In this document: piece after piece, positions 1 through 8,819 of the stretch
Position numbering within the stretch: the stretch's first letter is position 1
How the letters are laid out: every line of letters starts with the position of its first letter
Assembly: GCA_011947345.1 (NCBI GenBank)
Contig: JAAVTG010000178.1
Location: 1-44,095, forward strand
DNA length: 44,095 bases
Direction of reading: 5' to 3'
Source of the DNA: Phytophthora quininea
Lineage: Eukaryota; Oomycota; Peronosporomycetes; Peronosporales; Peronosporaceae
Program-made: the position numbers and the translations under genes
Notes under the pieces: generated by a model
Seen by the model: the letters and a program-made list of their open reading frames with translations, nothing else
The model's database searches: none
What the model was told of the DNA's origin: nothing

Positions 1-144
1 GACCACCTCCACCACGAGCTCCTCTGGTAGAATCGACAACGCCTCGATCAACTGCACGACATGTGGCAGTGCACGAATCCGAGCCGGCAGCGACGCGGTC
101 CTCTGAACGTCCAGCTGGAGAGCAGCGACGCTTATTAGTTCCAT
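1..144 (-). CDS. Ankyrin-family protein, N-terminal fragment cut by window edge
   Basis: A minus-strand reading frame opens with ATG at 144-142 and stays open to base 1 (48 codons). It contains the N-terminal signature shared by all ankyrin-family copies in this window: a short leader, then LPARIRALPHVVQLIEAL, followed by an acidic helix. The same LPHVV(K/R)xID signature begins the repeat part of the copies at 216, 21816, 25877 and 39225. The gene continues beyond the left edge, so length, repeats and integrity cannot be judged. It is divergent from the plus-strand copy at 216, with 71 bp between the two start codons. Function is unknown; a protein-protein interaction role is inferred only from the repeat type. 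Confidence 0.6.
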   Translation of the reverse strand, partial: MELISVAALQLDVQRTASLPARIRALPHVVQLIEALSILPEELVVEVV

Positions 145-215
145 TTGGATTCGCTTCCTTTCGAGATCTTCAAAAGTGATTTGCGAATGCCACTTCCCGC
201 CAAAAGTTTGAAACC

Positions 216-1030
216 ATGGTGGTCACCACCCGAGCACAGAAGCGAGCGCAGCAGAAGAGTATTGCGCAGTCTGCCGACACGAAGCGCGTTCTCAAATGTA
301 CCAACACGAGCACTCAGAAGAATGTGAAGGCGACGACGAAGCGGCAGGGACAAGCTCCTAACCACAAGTACAAGAAACTCAAGCACGCGAATTTACCCGA
401 CCAAGTCCAGTCGCTCCCGCACGTCATGAAGCGGATCGACGAGCTAACGATGGAACCTCAAGAATCGATTATACAAACAGTGGCAACCGGTCAACAAAAA
501 TGGCTGCAGCGACTCCTAAAGCGCTCGGATTGCTCCATGGCGGACGCACTCGCGTTTGCTGCGAGCCATGGCCTCCTCAAGGCCGTGAAGTTGCTCATGC
601 CTCGAGTGATCGATCCTTGGGATGGAAAACTCGACTATGGGGCTCTGCAGAAGGCCGCAGTGGCTGCTGCCAGGAACGGTCATTTAGAAGTAGTGAAGGT
701 GCTGCTACTAAAGATTGAGGAACATCTCGACGAGGAAGAGAGCGAGGATGAGGACAGGGAGTTTGTGTACTATCATCCCGATGAGCTCGAGGAAAACACG
801 ACGCAGCGTGGGCGGTTCTTGATGAAGCGGCGCAGCATGGGCACTTCGACATCGTCAAGTTCGCTGCAGACTACGCGATCGAGAGCGATTACGATTTGAC
901 CTGCGAACGGAGCACGGCACTGGACTCTGCCAATGAAAAAGAGATACCGAGATGGAAGAATTCCTACTCGATCGGTACGACTGGGGGCCCGACAAGGTCT
1001 TCAACGGACCTTTCTACTGAGGACAGCTCG
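216..1030 (+). pseudogene. Ankyrin-family protein, 5' part, broken by frameshifts
   Basis: The frame from ATG 216 gives a basic leader (KRAQQKS and RQGQAPNHKYKKLKHA, possibly nuclear-targeting), then the family signature LPHVMKRIDELTM at about residues 68-80. Ankyrin-like helical repeats follow (SHGLLKAVKLLM, ARNGHLEVVKVLLL). After about 790-803 the homologous reading moves to another frame (DEAAQHGHFDIVKFAADYA from 821). It moves again near 930-950 (EEFLLDRYDWGPDK), and similarity ends at about 1030. The intact paralogue at 21816-19907 is about 636 residues, so this copy keeps under half. At least two frame changes plus loss of the 3' part make it a likely pseudogene. Individual shifts could be sequencing errors, because homopolymer gaps occur elsewhere in this window. 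Confidence 0.65.
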
Positions 1031-1223
1031 TAGTGTAACGCGCCAGAAGACCGCGGCATTTCTTCCATATACAATCATTCCAACTCAATTGAGCGACTCC
1101 GTGCATCATTTCACAATTCAACCGTGAAGACACAGAACAACGCTATGTGCGCGAAGAAGTACCAGCGTCATTCATCTCGTAAACGAAACTGTTCGACGTT
1201 CTTGCGGACATTGGCAGGGACGA

Positions 1224-1995
1224 ATGGAAAGGAGAAGTCTACATAAGCACTGGGGATGTTTTAGCGTCCGAGCTAACGTTCGCGGGGTTCATGGGGCGAG
1301 TCGACATCACCAGGAGAGACAACAACAATCACCACTACGAACAAACGCGCTATGGAACCTTGCGCAGTTCCCAAGCAAAAGGAAGCGCCCCAAACAGGAG
1401 ATCGACCACGTTCGCACGGTTGTGGGGAAGCTGGAGGAGAAGCTTGCGGCGTTGAGCCGTTCGTCAAGTCATAGCAATTCTGCCATTGGGCTGCTCTAGC
1501 ACAACGTTCTGAAGCAAAGATTGCGAGATAGTCGAAGATCTGTGAGCGAAAATACTCGGTTGTGAGCACTGATCAAGGAACAAGTTAAGCCTCTGAAGGC
1601 GATGAAGAGGGCAATCGAGAAAATTCCGGACTTGAGCGTACGTAGTCGGTAAGCTGTGCGTTGATTCTGTGCGAGTGCGAGTCGGTGACAAGATTCTGCT
1701 TTTGTTGCTGTAGCCGACAGAGCTCTGCAATTCGCCGCTGAACAAGCTACGCCAAGGCCCGATCAAGTATAGCAAGTGCGTCAATGATCTTCCACAAACA
1801 ACGCACATTCCGCCTCCAACTGCGCTTGGCACCAGAACAATGGCAATGGAAATGGATGGCGACTCTAGCCCTCGCATGTGTCTCCAGTACGTGGAGAGCA
1901 AGCTGATCGCAATTGACTTTTTGTGTCTGGGAGGCCATGCCTGGAACTTGCTGTAGGAAATGGTCAGTTGCCTCACTAATTATTTGTCGTTACAG
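1224..1995 (+). pseudogene. Relic of an oomycete bZIP-like/M96-like coiled-coil gene
   Basis: The plus strand encodes a basic stretch and leucine-repeat helix (KRKRPKQEIDHVRTVVGKLE, about 1372-1430). After a stop codon at 1497-1499 a second basic helix follows in the same frame (NVLKQRLRDSRRSVSENTRL), then another stop, then ALIKEQVKPLKAMKRAIEKIP. A plausible intron lies at 1638-1713 (GTACGT...TAG). Downstream coding similarity resumes, with LQYVESKLIAIDF at about 1880. The order basic coil, helix, 'xxSKLxxFDF' body is what I remember of oomycete M96-like/bZIP-like proteins; this is recalled resemblance, not a search result. Two or more in-frame stops make it a relic. It sits between two ankyrin-family pieces. 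Confidence 0.4.
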
Positions 1996-2075
1996 TCACA
2001 GCTGATTAACATGTTATGGCATTAGTTTCTTCAAATCCAAGGGAACGAGATGATTGATATCTCGAGTGTGTCGAT

Positions 2076-2681
2076 ATGCTGCTTTCCGACGTTTACAGCT
2101 GCGCCCATTCTGATGGCGATCTCTGGTGGGGTAAGGACGACGGATACTACGACCGCTACGGATTGTATCGCAGTCCAGCTTGGAAAGTAGTGAACGCTGC
2201 GGCTGCAAGTGGACATCTAGATGTCGTGAAATGCGCGATGGGGTATGTGCGTCTAAGTGAGGATAAAGACCCAGGTGACGGAAATTCGGTGCTGGCTACA
2301 GCTATTTCTTGCGGACATGTTGAGCTGGTGAAATGTCTCCCGGATAAAGATATTATTTGGTTCTGGAATGGCTCGGACGCACTGGGATTTGCAGTCGACG
2401 AAGGACATCACAAAATGGCAAGGCTGATCTACGACATGTATGCCACCGCTGGCGCTGGGAGCCTCTTGTTTTTCAATATGGTGCATTATGGACATCTCGA
2501 TGCGGTGAAGTTCTTGGTCGACAGAATCCATCCCGACGACGAGTTGGTTGAGGAGGCTTTTGAGATTGCATATGATCACGAGCAGGTCGGCATTGTGGAG
2601 GCTTTATACGGTACCGGTAGAGCGCCGCCGGAGAAATACCATAGGCACAAAATAAGAATGCGATATCTCCACGGAGGATGA
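2076..2681 (+). CDS. Ankyrin-family protein, internal fragment with open frame
   Basis: An uninterrupted 201-codon frame runs from ATG 2076. It shows family repeats: WKVVNAAAASGHLDVVKCAM, AISCGHVELVKCL, AVDEGHHKMARLIYDMY, MVHYGHLDAVKFLVDR and AYDHEQVGIVEALY. It lacks the N-terminal LPHVV signature and the C-terminal third of the full-length paralogue. Its first repeats cover the same part of the protein as the end of the fragment at 216-1030, so it is a piece of a second paralogue rather than the missing 3' half of the first. It ends in a basic tail (RHKIRMRYLHGG). It may be a truncated gene or a relic with a fortuitously intact frame; expression is unknown. Confidence 0.5.
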   Translation: MLLSDVYSCAHSDGDLWWGKDDGYYDRYGLYRSPAWKVVNAAAASGHLDVVKCAMGYVRLSEDKDPGDGNSVLATAISCGHVELVKCLPDKDIIWFWNGSDALGFAVDEGHHKMARLIYDMYATAGAGSLLFFNMVHYGHLDAVKFLVDRIHPDDELVEEAFEIAYDHEQVGIVEALYGTGRAPPEKYHRHKIRMRYLHGG

Positions 2682-2818
2682 AGCAAACTGCGGGCAATCG
2701 AAAATAAAATATGTAGTACTTGATGCACCAAAAAGGCTTTATAACAGCGACCGAGCTACACTCACAATTTTGATATTGAATAGCACGTTTGGGTAAGCAA
2801 AGATACTTCGCAACGCTG

Positions 2819-3516
2819 TTATTCGCCACTGCCTGCTTCACCTTCGTCTGCATCTTCGTTAGCAGCTGTAGCGTCTTGTACTGCATGGGACGAGATGGAC
2901 ACGCCCAGCTCCCGAGCGTCAGCCTTCCCCAGCCGCTCCATCAGGTCCTTGCTGCTGAATTCAAAGTCAACGGGGGTCCACTTGGCATCTGCCAGTGGCG
3001 TATCGGCTCGCTGCAGCAAAGAAACATTCTAGTTAGCCCCAGGAGGTCTGCCCATCCAGTACAACCCTCCCACCTTGATGGAGAAGGACCGGAACAGACT
3101 CGTGACGCTGCTCGAGGGGTTGAACACGGGACCGGCAGCGCGGCTGACGCTGTCCGTGCGCTTCTCCAGCTCCCTCGTGGTCTGCAGCATCCTCCCCACA
3201 TAGCGCTGCCCACAGTCCGCACCAGTTAACATTCGACTATATAGCACCCGTTGCCTTTGCCACGCACCTCGATGAGATTCACGCGGAGGAAAATGTCCTC
3301 AAGTTCGTGGCAATTGCTCAGCAGCTCCGTCAGCAGCTCCTCCTGTGCCTGCTGCGCGTCCTGGCGCAGCGCGTCGGCAGCCGCGCAGGCCTCGTCGATC
3401 TTGAAGAGCGCCAGCCCCATGCGCTCGTCTAGCGGCTGCGTGGCCTGCGCGGCCTCGTCCAGCAGCTCCTCGTAGTCGTCGCACAGCTGCTGGAACGCGC
3501 GCTTCAAGTCCGTCAT
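2819..3516 (-). CDS. Uncharacterised small coiled-coil protein, three exons
   Basis: The minus-strand gene starts at ATG 3516. Exons are 3516-3268, 3205-3074 and 3010-2819, with introns of 62 nt (3267-3206) and 63 nt (3073-3011), both GT-AG. Exon lengths (83 codons, 44 codons, 63 codons plus stop) keep the frame and give 190 residues. Residues 1-83 are strongly helical and acidic (FQQLCDDYEELLDEAAQAT, EELLTELLSNCHELEDIF), typical of a coiled coil. The middle contains a Ser/Val-rich segment, and the C-terminus is acidic (DADEGEAGSGE). No catalytic motif, signal peptide or membrane segment is seen. The size and helix content would suit a small subunit of a multi-protein complex, but I do not recognise the family. 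The start codon lies 37 bp from that of the divergent gene at 3554. Confidence 0.7.
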
Positions 3517-3553
3517 TTTGTCAAGTAGAGATGGCTACATTTATCATCAAAAC

Positions 3554-5529
3554 ATGGCCGCAACTTGGCGCAACGTGCCGCTAGCGGACGTGGCCGGCGC
3601 GCTGACGCCCGAGGGCACGCGCCTGTTAGAGCAGGACCTGGCGGACGAGCGACTGGCGGTGGTGACGCTGCTGGGGCCTCCGTCCACGCGCGCTGCTCGC
3701 TGCGAGCTGGTGGCGCGGCAATTGGCGCTGTCGGACGCCGTTGCCCCCGCCGCCGATGCGCTGGTGCTACTGGGCAGCGTCCAGTACTTAGAAGAGGACT
3801 TCCAGCTGCTGCTGTTGGACGTCAACACGACCGAGCGTGACGAGGGGCTGCAGCTGCTCACTGGAGCCTTCTGCGCGCTGTCGTCGTTGGTCATCTCGTG
3901 CTTTGATGAGATTGGGTCCTCACGCTGCCTGCTGCCAGATCTGCCAGCCTTCCAGTCGCTCTTCCAAACCCTTGTGCGGGACTACAACACCATGGAGGTG
4001 TACGAGATGCTGCCCAAGATGCTTAGCGTCGATTTCTCGCCCAGTCGCTCGCTCGCGGACAAGCTGGCGGCCAGCGAGAGCGAGGACAAGGTGGAAGCGC
4101 TGGACAGTCTCATCCGGTTCAAGAAGAAGGGCATCTCCTACCCGAGAAGCTTCCGGTTTGACGAATTCTGTGGTGCCCACTCCACAGTAAAAAGATTATT
4201 CGGACTGGAGGTGACAGGAGAGATGCTGGGAGGTCTGCTACACATCCTGTCGCTGCAGGCGTTGGGTCAGGACCCACTCGACTTTGGCACAGCCTGGGAC
4301 GACTATGTAGAGGAAAAGTGCCGAGTACTAGCGGAGGACGCTTTGAACACGTACGTAGACTGCGTGCACCCGTCTGTGCTGGAGAACCCGCCCATGGAAC
4401 TGGACGCGTTCACGCAACTGCACGAAGAGATCTGGCGACTGAGTATGGACGTCTACCACACGGCGAGCAAATTCAGGTCGACGCGCTATCGAACGGTGCG
4501 AAATAAGCTCAAATCTGACATTCGAGCCAGCTACGAGACCGAACTAGAGACGCTGAGGCGGAAATCACGCCAATATTGTGAGGAGCTGCGGCAGACACTG
4601 TGGACAGAGCTGCTTGTACGTGCTACTCATGTCCATACCTTTCCAGCAATGCTGGCTGCTGTCCAGGAGTTTGATCAGCAGTTCAATGAGAGAGCACGCG
4701 GACCGGAGAAAGCTGCTGTACTTCGTGACTTTTACCAGCACGAGGCCATCCAAGCCTTCCAAAACTTGGAAAATGTTGTGACGCAGCAGCTCAGTGAGTC
4801 TCGACTAGAAGAGCTTCGCCTTCAACTTGAAAAGGATTTTGCTGACAAGAAAGAGGCTCTAGTGGAGCATTTCCAACAGGAAGAAGCTCAGCTCCGTGCC
4901 GGGATGACACGTGATCTAGAGACAATGCAAAAGATGCACGAGGCCAAGGCCGCTCGCGTGAAACTCGACGGGAGTGAAAGCAAACGGTTGCGGGAAGAAA
5001 TTAATGAACTGAAGCGACAAAATGCAGAGCTACAGGAGAGAGCGATTGTGCTTGAGCACGCCCAGCAAGACGCAGCGAACCAAAAATCAGTGCAATCAAC
5101 AAAAGTAGAGGAGCTGGAACTTGCAGTGCGGCGCGAAATGGCTAGTCGCACAGAGCTGGTGGATACTCTTGCACTTACAATCAAAAATGCCGAGGCAAAG
5201 GAGACAGCGCTAAGCGAGAAGATCGCGGAGCTGCAGCTGGAGTTGGGAGAAAAAACATTTCGTGTCGAAGGTGAGCTGCAGGATTTGGCCCAGCAGCTGC
5301 GGAAGACCAACGAGGTACGTTGTGACGTTGGTTTATGAATGGGATCAAGAGCACTAATATTGATGTTACTTGCTATGCACAGGAAAAAGAAGAGTTGCAG
5401 AAGAAATTAAACGAGTTTTTCCTAAAGGTGACTGCGCTACCGGAGGCATTGCAACAGCATCTCTTTTGCTTGGAAGGCGACGGTCAGGTCGATTTTGCGG
5501 ATGCTCTAACGAGCTACATGAGTCGGTAA
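3554..5529 (+). CDS. GBP-like protein with degenerate G domain and long coiled coil
   Basis: Exons 3554-5314 and 5383-5529 are joined across a 68-nt GT-AG intron with a GCACTAAT branch sequence, giving about 635 residues. The frame is open a little further upstream, but the first ATG is 3554 (MAATWRNVPLADV). Residues about 30-150 lie where a guanylate-binding-protein G domain would be (VTLLGPPSTRAARCELVARQ, LLLLDVNTTERDEG), but no GxxxxGK(S/T) P-loop is present. Residues about 190-350 look like the GBP helical linker (FKKKGISYPRSFRFDEFC, FGTAWDDYVEEKCRVLAEDA). From about residue 400 to the end it is coiled coil rich in Glu, Lys, Leu and Gln. GTP hydrolysis is therefore unlikely; a membrane-associated or scaffold role is inference. 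The GBP assignment comes from overall arrangement and a few motifs. Confidence 0.6.
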
Positions 5530-5765
5530 AATAACCCAGTGAACATATACAAGCACACTCGTTCAAGGTGTTCGAAGCTGTTGTCTGCTCTCGAAACAAA
5601 TACTCTCAGCGTGATATGTGATTGCCCATGAACACCAACTCGACCGTGCACTCGTCAAACGTTTTTGGCATGAAGGTGTCCACCGCGCTAGCCGTAAGTC
5701 GAGGATCGGAGGGTAGCCATTTATTTTATTAAATGGCCCATTTAATGACATCGTGGTCTTTTGTT

Positions 5766-6025
5766 TTAGCAGCGAAGGAGCAGCACATTGCCAGCAAAGT
5801 CACTTGTGACGTCTTCAAGCAAGCCGTAGCTGCCAAAAATGACCGCGTGGTGAAAGTGTTGCTGAACAAACCAGCTCTCGAGAGCAAGGCGATCGTGATC
5901 GTGGCAAAGTACTTGGAGAGCACATGTATCAGGGATGTGATGGAGTGTGCCAGTTGGATACTTGCCATGCTCAAGGCAGCGATATATGCCACGAAAGACT
6001 CGAGAGTTAAAGAGATCGGCCGTCA
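5766..6025 (+). pseudogene. Ankyrin-family relic, C-terminal repeats only
   Basis: The translation HIASKVTCDVFKQAVAAKND, RVVKVLLNKPALESKAI and ASWILAMLKAAIYATKDSR aligns repeat by repeat with the C-terminal part of the copy at 19907-21816 (VDVICSVFEKAVVDGNDRVV, KLLLAKSAIPQPIKNKAF, ASWAPDVLNAAILSTDD). Nothing upstream supplies the earlier repeats, so only about 90 residues of a formerly longer gene remain. It lies between the GBP-like gene and the GDSL esterase. The frame happens to be open, so a tiny expressed peptide cannot be excluded. Confidence 0.55.
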
Positions 6026-6164
6026 CCAGGTTTTCGTGAAGATTTTTTTATTTCTATGCATCCAGTGTGCGTCAAAATGATGCTAACTCTCACGTAGTTT
6101 ATTGTCGTGAACCCCGCACAGTAAATCCTCTTCGTCATTAGCGAGGCGGAGGTATTCCCGCGAG

Positions 6165-7046
6165 CTAATTCGTACCCTCGGGGACGTACGGGTCTTCTTT
6201 CACCCACCGACTCGCAATCGGAAACTGATACGTATCGAGCAGGTCGTTCACTGCTGGGAACTGCTCCAAGATCATGGCTCGCAAGCTCTCATCGACCACC
6301 TTGTGCCCGTCCACACTAAAGTGGATGCCGTCCGAGAACAGCGTCGTCCCATTCATGGCGTTAAACTGCGAGTACAAGTCCCAGACAGGAACCCCAGTCG
6401 TCTTGGCAGCCTCGACGCACGCATCAGCATACTTTCTCATCATCTCGTTCGACCGGTCCAGCACCCCTTTCCTGGAGTCGTTTCTTGCAGCAGCAATCTG
6501 CTCTCTGGCAGCTTCGTCGATGGTGGGTGGGGTGATCAATAGGACCTTCGAGTTGGGTGCCACCGCCTGAAATCTCTTGACGATGGTCACAAGGTTTTGA
6601 GTGTAGTTGGCGATGGGGACGTGCAACTCTTTACTGCTTCCGTTCGACAACGCTGCATCGTTCGTGCCCAGCAAAACCGTGATGAGAGCGGGGTCGTACT
6701 TGCCGATTTTGATCTCTTTCTCGACACCAGGCAGAGCGTACTTGAGGTACCATCTGAAATGCATACACCGATGAGCGAGATACTTTCACTCACTCACTCA
6801 CTCACAAGGAAATCCGTACCTGGTGTTGTATGCCGAAAGAGCTCGAACGATGATGTCGGTGGAGCGCGAGTATCGACCAGCCAAAAGAGAGATGAAGCCG
6901 TTCTCCGAGAGCCTGGTAGCCAATTCCATGAGCGAGTCGCCCACGAAGAGCAGAGACGTTCGGTCGTTGAAGCTGGTGGTGGAACGTGCCGAGGCAGACG
7001 TGAGAACACACGCGAAGAAGATCAATAGAGCTCGGAAGGATGCCAT
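6165..7046 (-). CDS. Secreted GDSL/SGNH esterase (IAH1-like)
   Basis: Two exons, 7046-6820 and 6753-6165, flank a 66-nt GT-AG intron that contains a TCAC tandem repeat. The protein is about 271 residues. Residues 1-20 form a signal peptide (MASFRALLIFFACVLTSASA). SGNH blocks are present: LLFVGDSLME (nucleophile Ser), SAYNTRWYL across the exon junction (usually GYNTRW), VLLGTNDAA (oxyanion Asn) and LFSDGIHFSVDG (catalytic Asp and His). The family hydrolyses esters such as acetyl esters or short-chain lipids; isoamyl-acetate-hydrolysing esterases are the closest pattern I recall. Block II has Ala-Tyr where Gly-Tyr is usual. Export suggests action on host or environmental esters (inference). Its upstream region and exon 1 are duplicated in inverted orientation at 19048-19425. 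Confidence 0.85.
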
Positions 7047-7262
7047 TGTGTCTTCGCGTCAAATCGATGAATGACGAAAAGCAAAACTTGCCATCGCCAC
7101 AAGAGAGACCATGTCGACGCGTTGGACGGTTGGCATGAGTGAAATCGATTCAAACGTCCGGTTCGGATGTGCGCCAAGATGAGTAAGAGCATCAGACCTT
7201 TACGAGATATCACGTAACGCCGCAGAGAAGCTGTCGTAGTGTACTCAAAGAGAGAGAAGAAA
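6884..7262. repeat. Left arm of long inverted repeat (GDSL promoter + exon 1)
   Basis: This 379-bp stretch covers the upstream region and most of exon 1 of the GDSL esterase. Read on the minus strand it matches 19048-19425 on the plus strand nearly base for base, with scattered substitutions (for example CTCTCGG here and CTATCGG there, in the codons before GAGAACGG). Similarity stops sharply at both ends. The arms are about 11.8 kb apart and enclose the effector relic and the Crypton array. Confidence 0.85.
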
Positions 7263-7907
7263 TAAATACAAGCCGTATATCTTTTGAGACTCAACAAAAT
7301 GCTACCCACGTCGACGACAAGCGGCTGGCAGCCCAGAAGCGCTTGAAACGTGTTGCCGGTCCCCGTAACCGGAGCACGGGGACGTTTGTTGTCTTCCGCT
7401 TTGACGCGGCTGGGATTGCTACAAGCGCCTCCTCCTCGCTAAGAGGCAATTCCGAGCAGGTTTCGTGTTGGGTGCAGTAATAAAATGAAGTTGTCTTGTG
7501 TCGAGCCATCCGTGGAAATCAAACATGGTTACTTCTCCCATTTTGGCCAGAAATGTCACGACTGCGCTGCTAATACTTATTCAATGAAGCGTTGTAGTGA
7601 CAACACTCTCTCGACCGTTGCGTTTTGGAAGAACGGTTGCTCTTTCGTTCACGAGATGCATCTGTTTGGAGACAACATCGGCTTTAAGGCTCGAGATCGG
7701 TAAAGCTTCCTGCGTGATCATAACTTTTGTATACTTTGACTTGGGAACTGAGTCGGTGGATCGTGTTTGTATCAAATATACCGGGATATCAGGTGTGAGA
7801 GGGAACAATTAGGACAGGATTGACTGTATTACATGTAGCTGAAATCGACGCTGTGATTCAGTCACTCTGTAATTTGCTTTGCGACCACCACGAGCCCAAC
7901 AACAACC
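7263..7907. other. Intergenic stretch without a recognised gene
   Basis: This lies between the end of the inverted-repeat arm and the effector relic. Short frames on both strands (for example minus 7509-7291 and plus 7485-7703) have no motif I recognise and no introns or signal peptide that would make them credible. It probably contains upstream sequence of the effector relic and decayed DNA. Confidence 0.4.
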
Positions 7908-8522
7908 ATGAAGCTGAACGTCGTCCTGCTGGTGGTTGCAGCGATTGCCGCCAACTGTAACGCTGCTGCTGCAACCGTTGGCTTTGACAAGCCCAAACTT
8001 TTGGCACCTTTAACTTCAAACAAGGTCAGATCCACACTTTTCAAGGTGAAGAACACACAAGTCGGTTCCTCAGAATCAGCACGACTGTTGACATTGGCGA
8101 CAGCAAGACTGACGACAGCAGCGAGACCGATGGTAGCAATGCTTGAGCTGGCGAAATTCACCAAGTAGTTTGAAAAAGGCAAAACCCCGAAGTTTATCTA
8201 CGATAAGAAAGTCGTCTACGCTTCCGCTAAAAATACTTACGTGAATGGCAAGTGGTCGGTGGAAACTTCGAAAGCGAGATATGACCTGTTCCGGAAATAC
8301 GAAGCATGGTATACACAGAAACAACTGGAGATGCTGTCAAAGGAAGAGCTGGCGACATTCCAGAAGCTGCTCGAGAGAGATCAAGATCCGGCATTCGTCT
8401 GGAAAAACTTGAGCCTCCTCGGCGAAACAGCTCCCATTGATAGCGGATACTCGAAATACACGAAGGACCTGTGGAGTAAATACGCTGCCTGGTGGAAACT
8501 GCATAAGGGAATGGAAGAGTAG
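7908..8522 (+). pseudogene. RXLR-type secreted effector, broken by frameshifts/stop
   Basis: ATG 7908 opens with a signal peptide (MKLNVVLLVVAAIAANCNA). About 50 codons in, a frame -1 to the start (codons at 8060 onward) reads SRFLRISTTVDIGD followed by an acidic run (SKTDDSSETD). This is the R-x-L-R plus acidic (dEER-like) arrangement of oomycete translocated effectors. The initial frame instead reaches a TAG at 8166-8168. The same initial frame then resumes as a C-terminal domain (RYDLFRKYEAWYTQKQLEML, WKNLSLLGETAP, YTKDLWSKYAAWW) ending at 8522, with aromatic spacing reminiscent of WY modules. As written, the motif, signal peptide and C-terminal domain cannot be made as one protein, so it is a pseudogene or carries sequence errors. 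Known family role: suppression or alteration of plant host defence; the target here is unknown. Confidence 0.65.
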
Positions 8523-8819
8523 GCGATCGAAGGCCGCTAGGCTACAGTCTGATTGCTGCCTGCTGACAAGTCATAAGAGGTAGCCATTAGAGCGAAGTAG
8601 ACTAACCTCCGCCTACAAATACGCATTTCATTACGCGAGTCTCCTCCACCAGATCATTTAAAAGTGGGAAAATCCGACAAATGTCCGGGTTTCTCACTCC
8701 TGGGCGGTGGCTAGCAGGTGGAATTCAATGTATACAAACGCCGCCAACCAATATTTACGTCACCTTTTACATAAGAAAATTAGTACTGTGTTCACCTATC
8801 CTTATTTTACTAGAAAATA
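8523..8819. other. Left flank of the Crypton array, no gene seen
   Basis: This is non-coding sequence between the effector relic and the first Crypton. It includes AAGTGGGAAAAT at 8662-8673, which matches in inverted orientation the sequence just beyond the array at 18430-18441. The array begins at the CATT at 8820-8823; bases to its left do not occur at the internal junctions. Confidence 0.6.

Noticed and set aside
1963..1995. Second intron in the coiled-coil relic (GTCAGT...TTACAG)
   Set aside because: At 33 nt it is too short compared with the 58-85 nt introns of the intact genes here.
7291..7509. 72-codon minus-strand frame
   Set aside because: No recognised motif, no signal peptide and no splice support; an Arg/Ser/Ala-rich chance frame is as likely.
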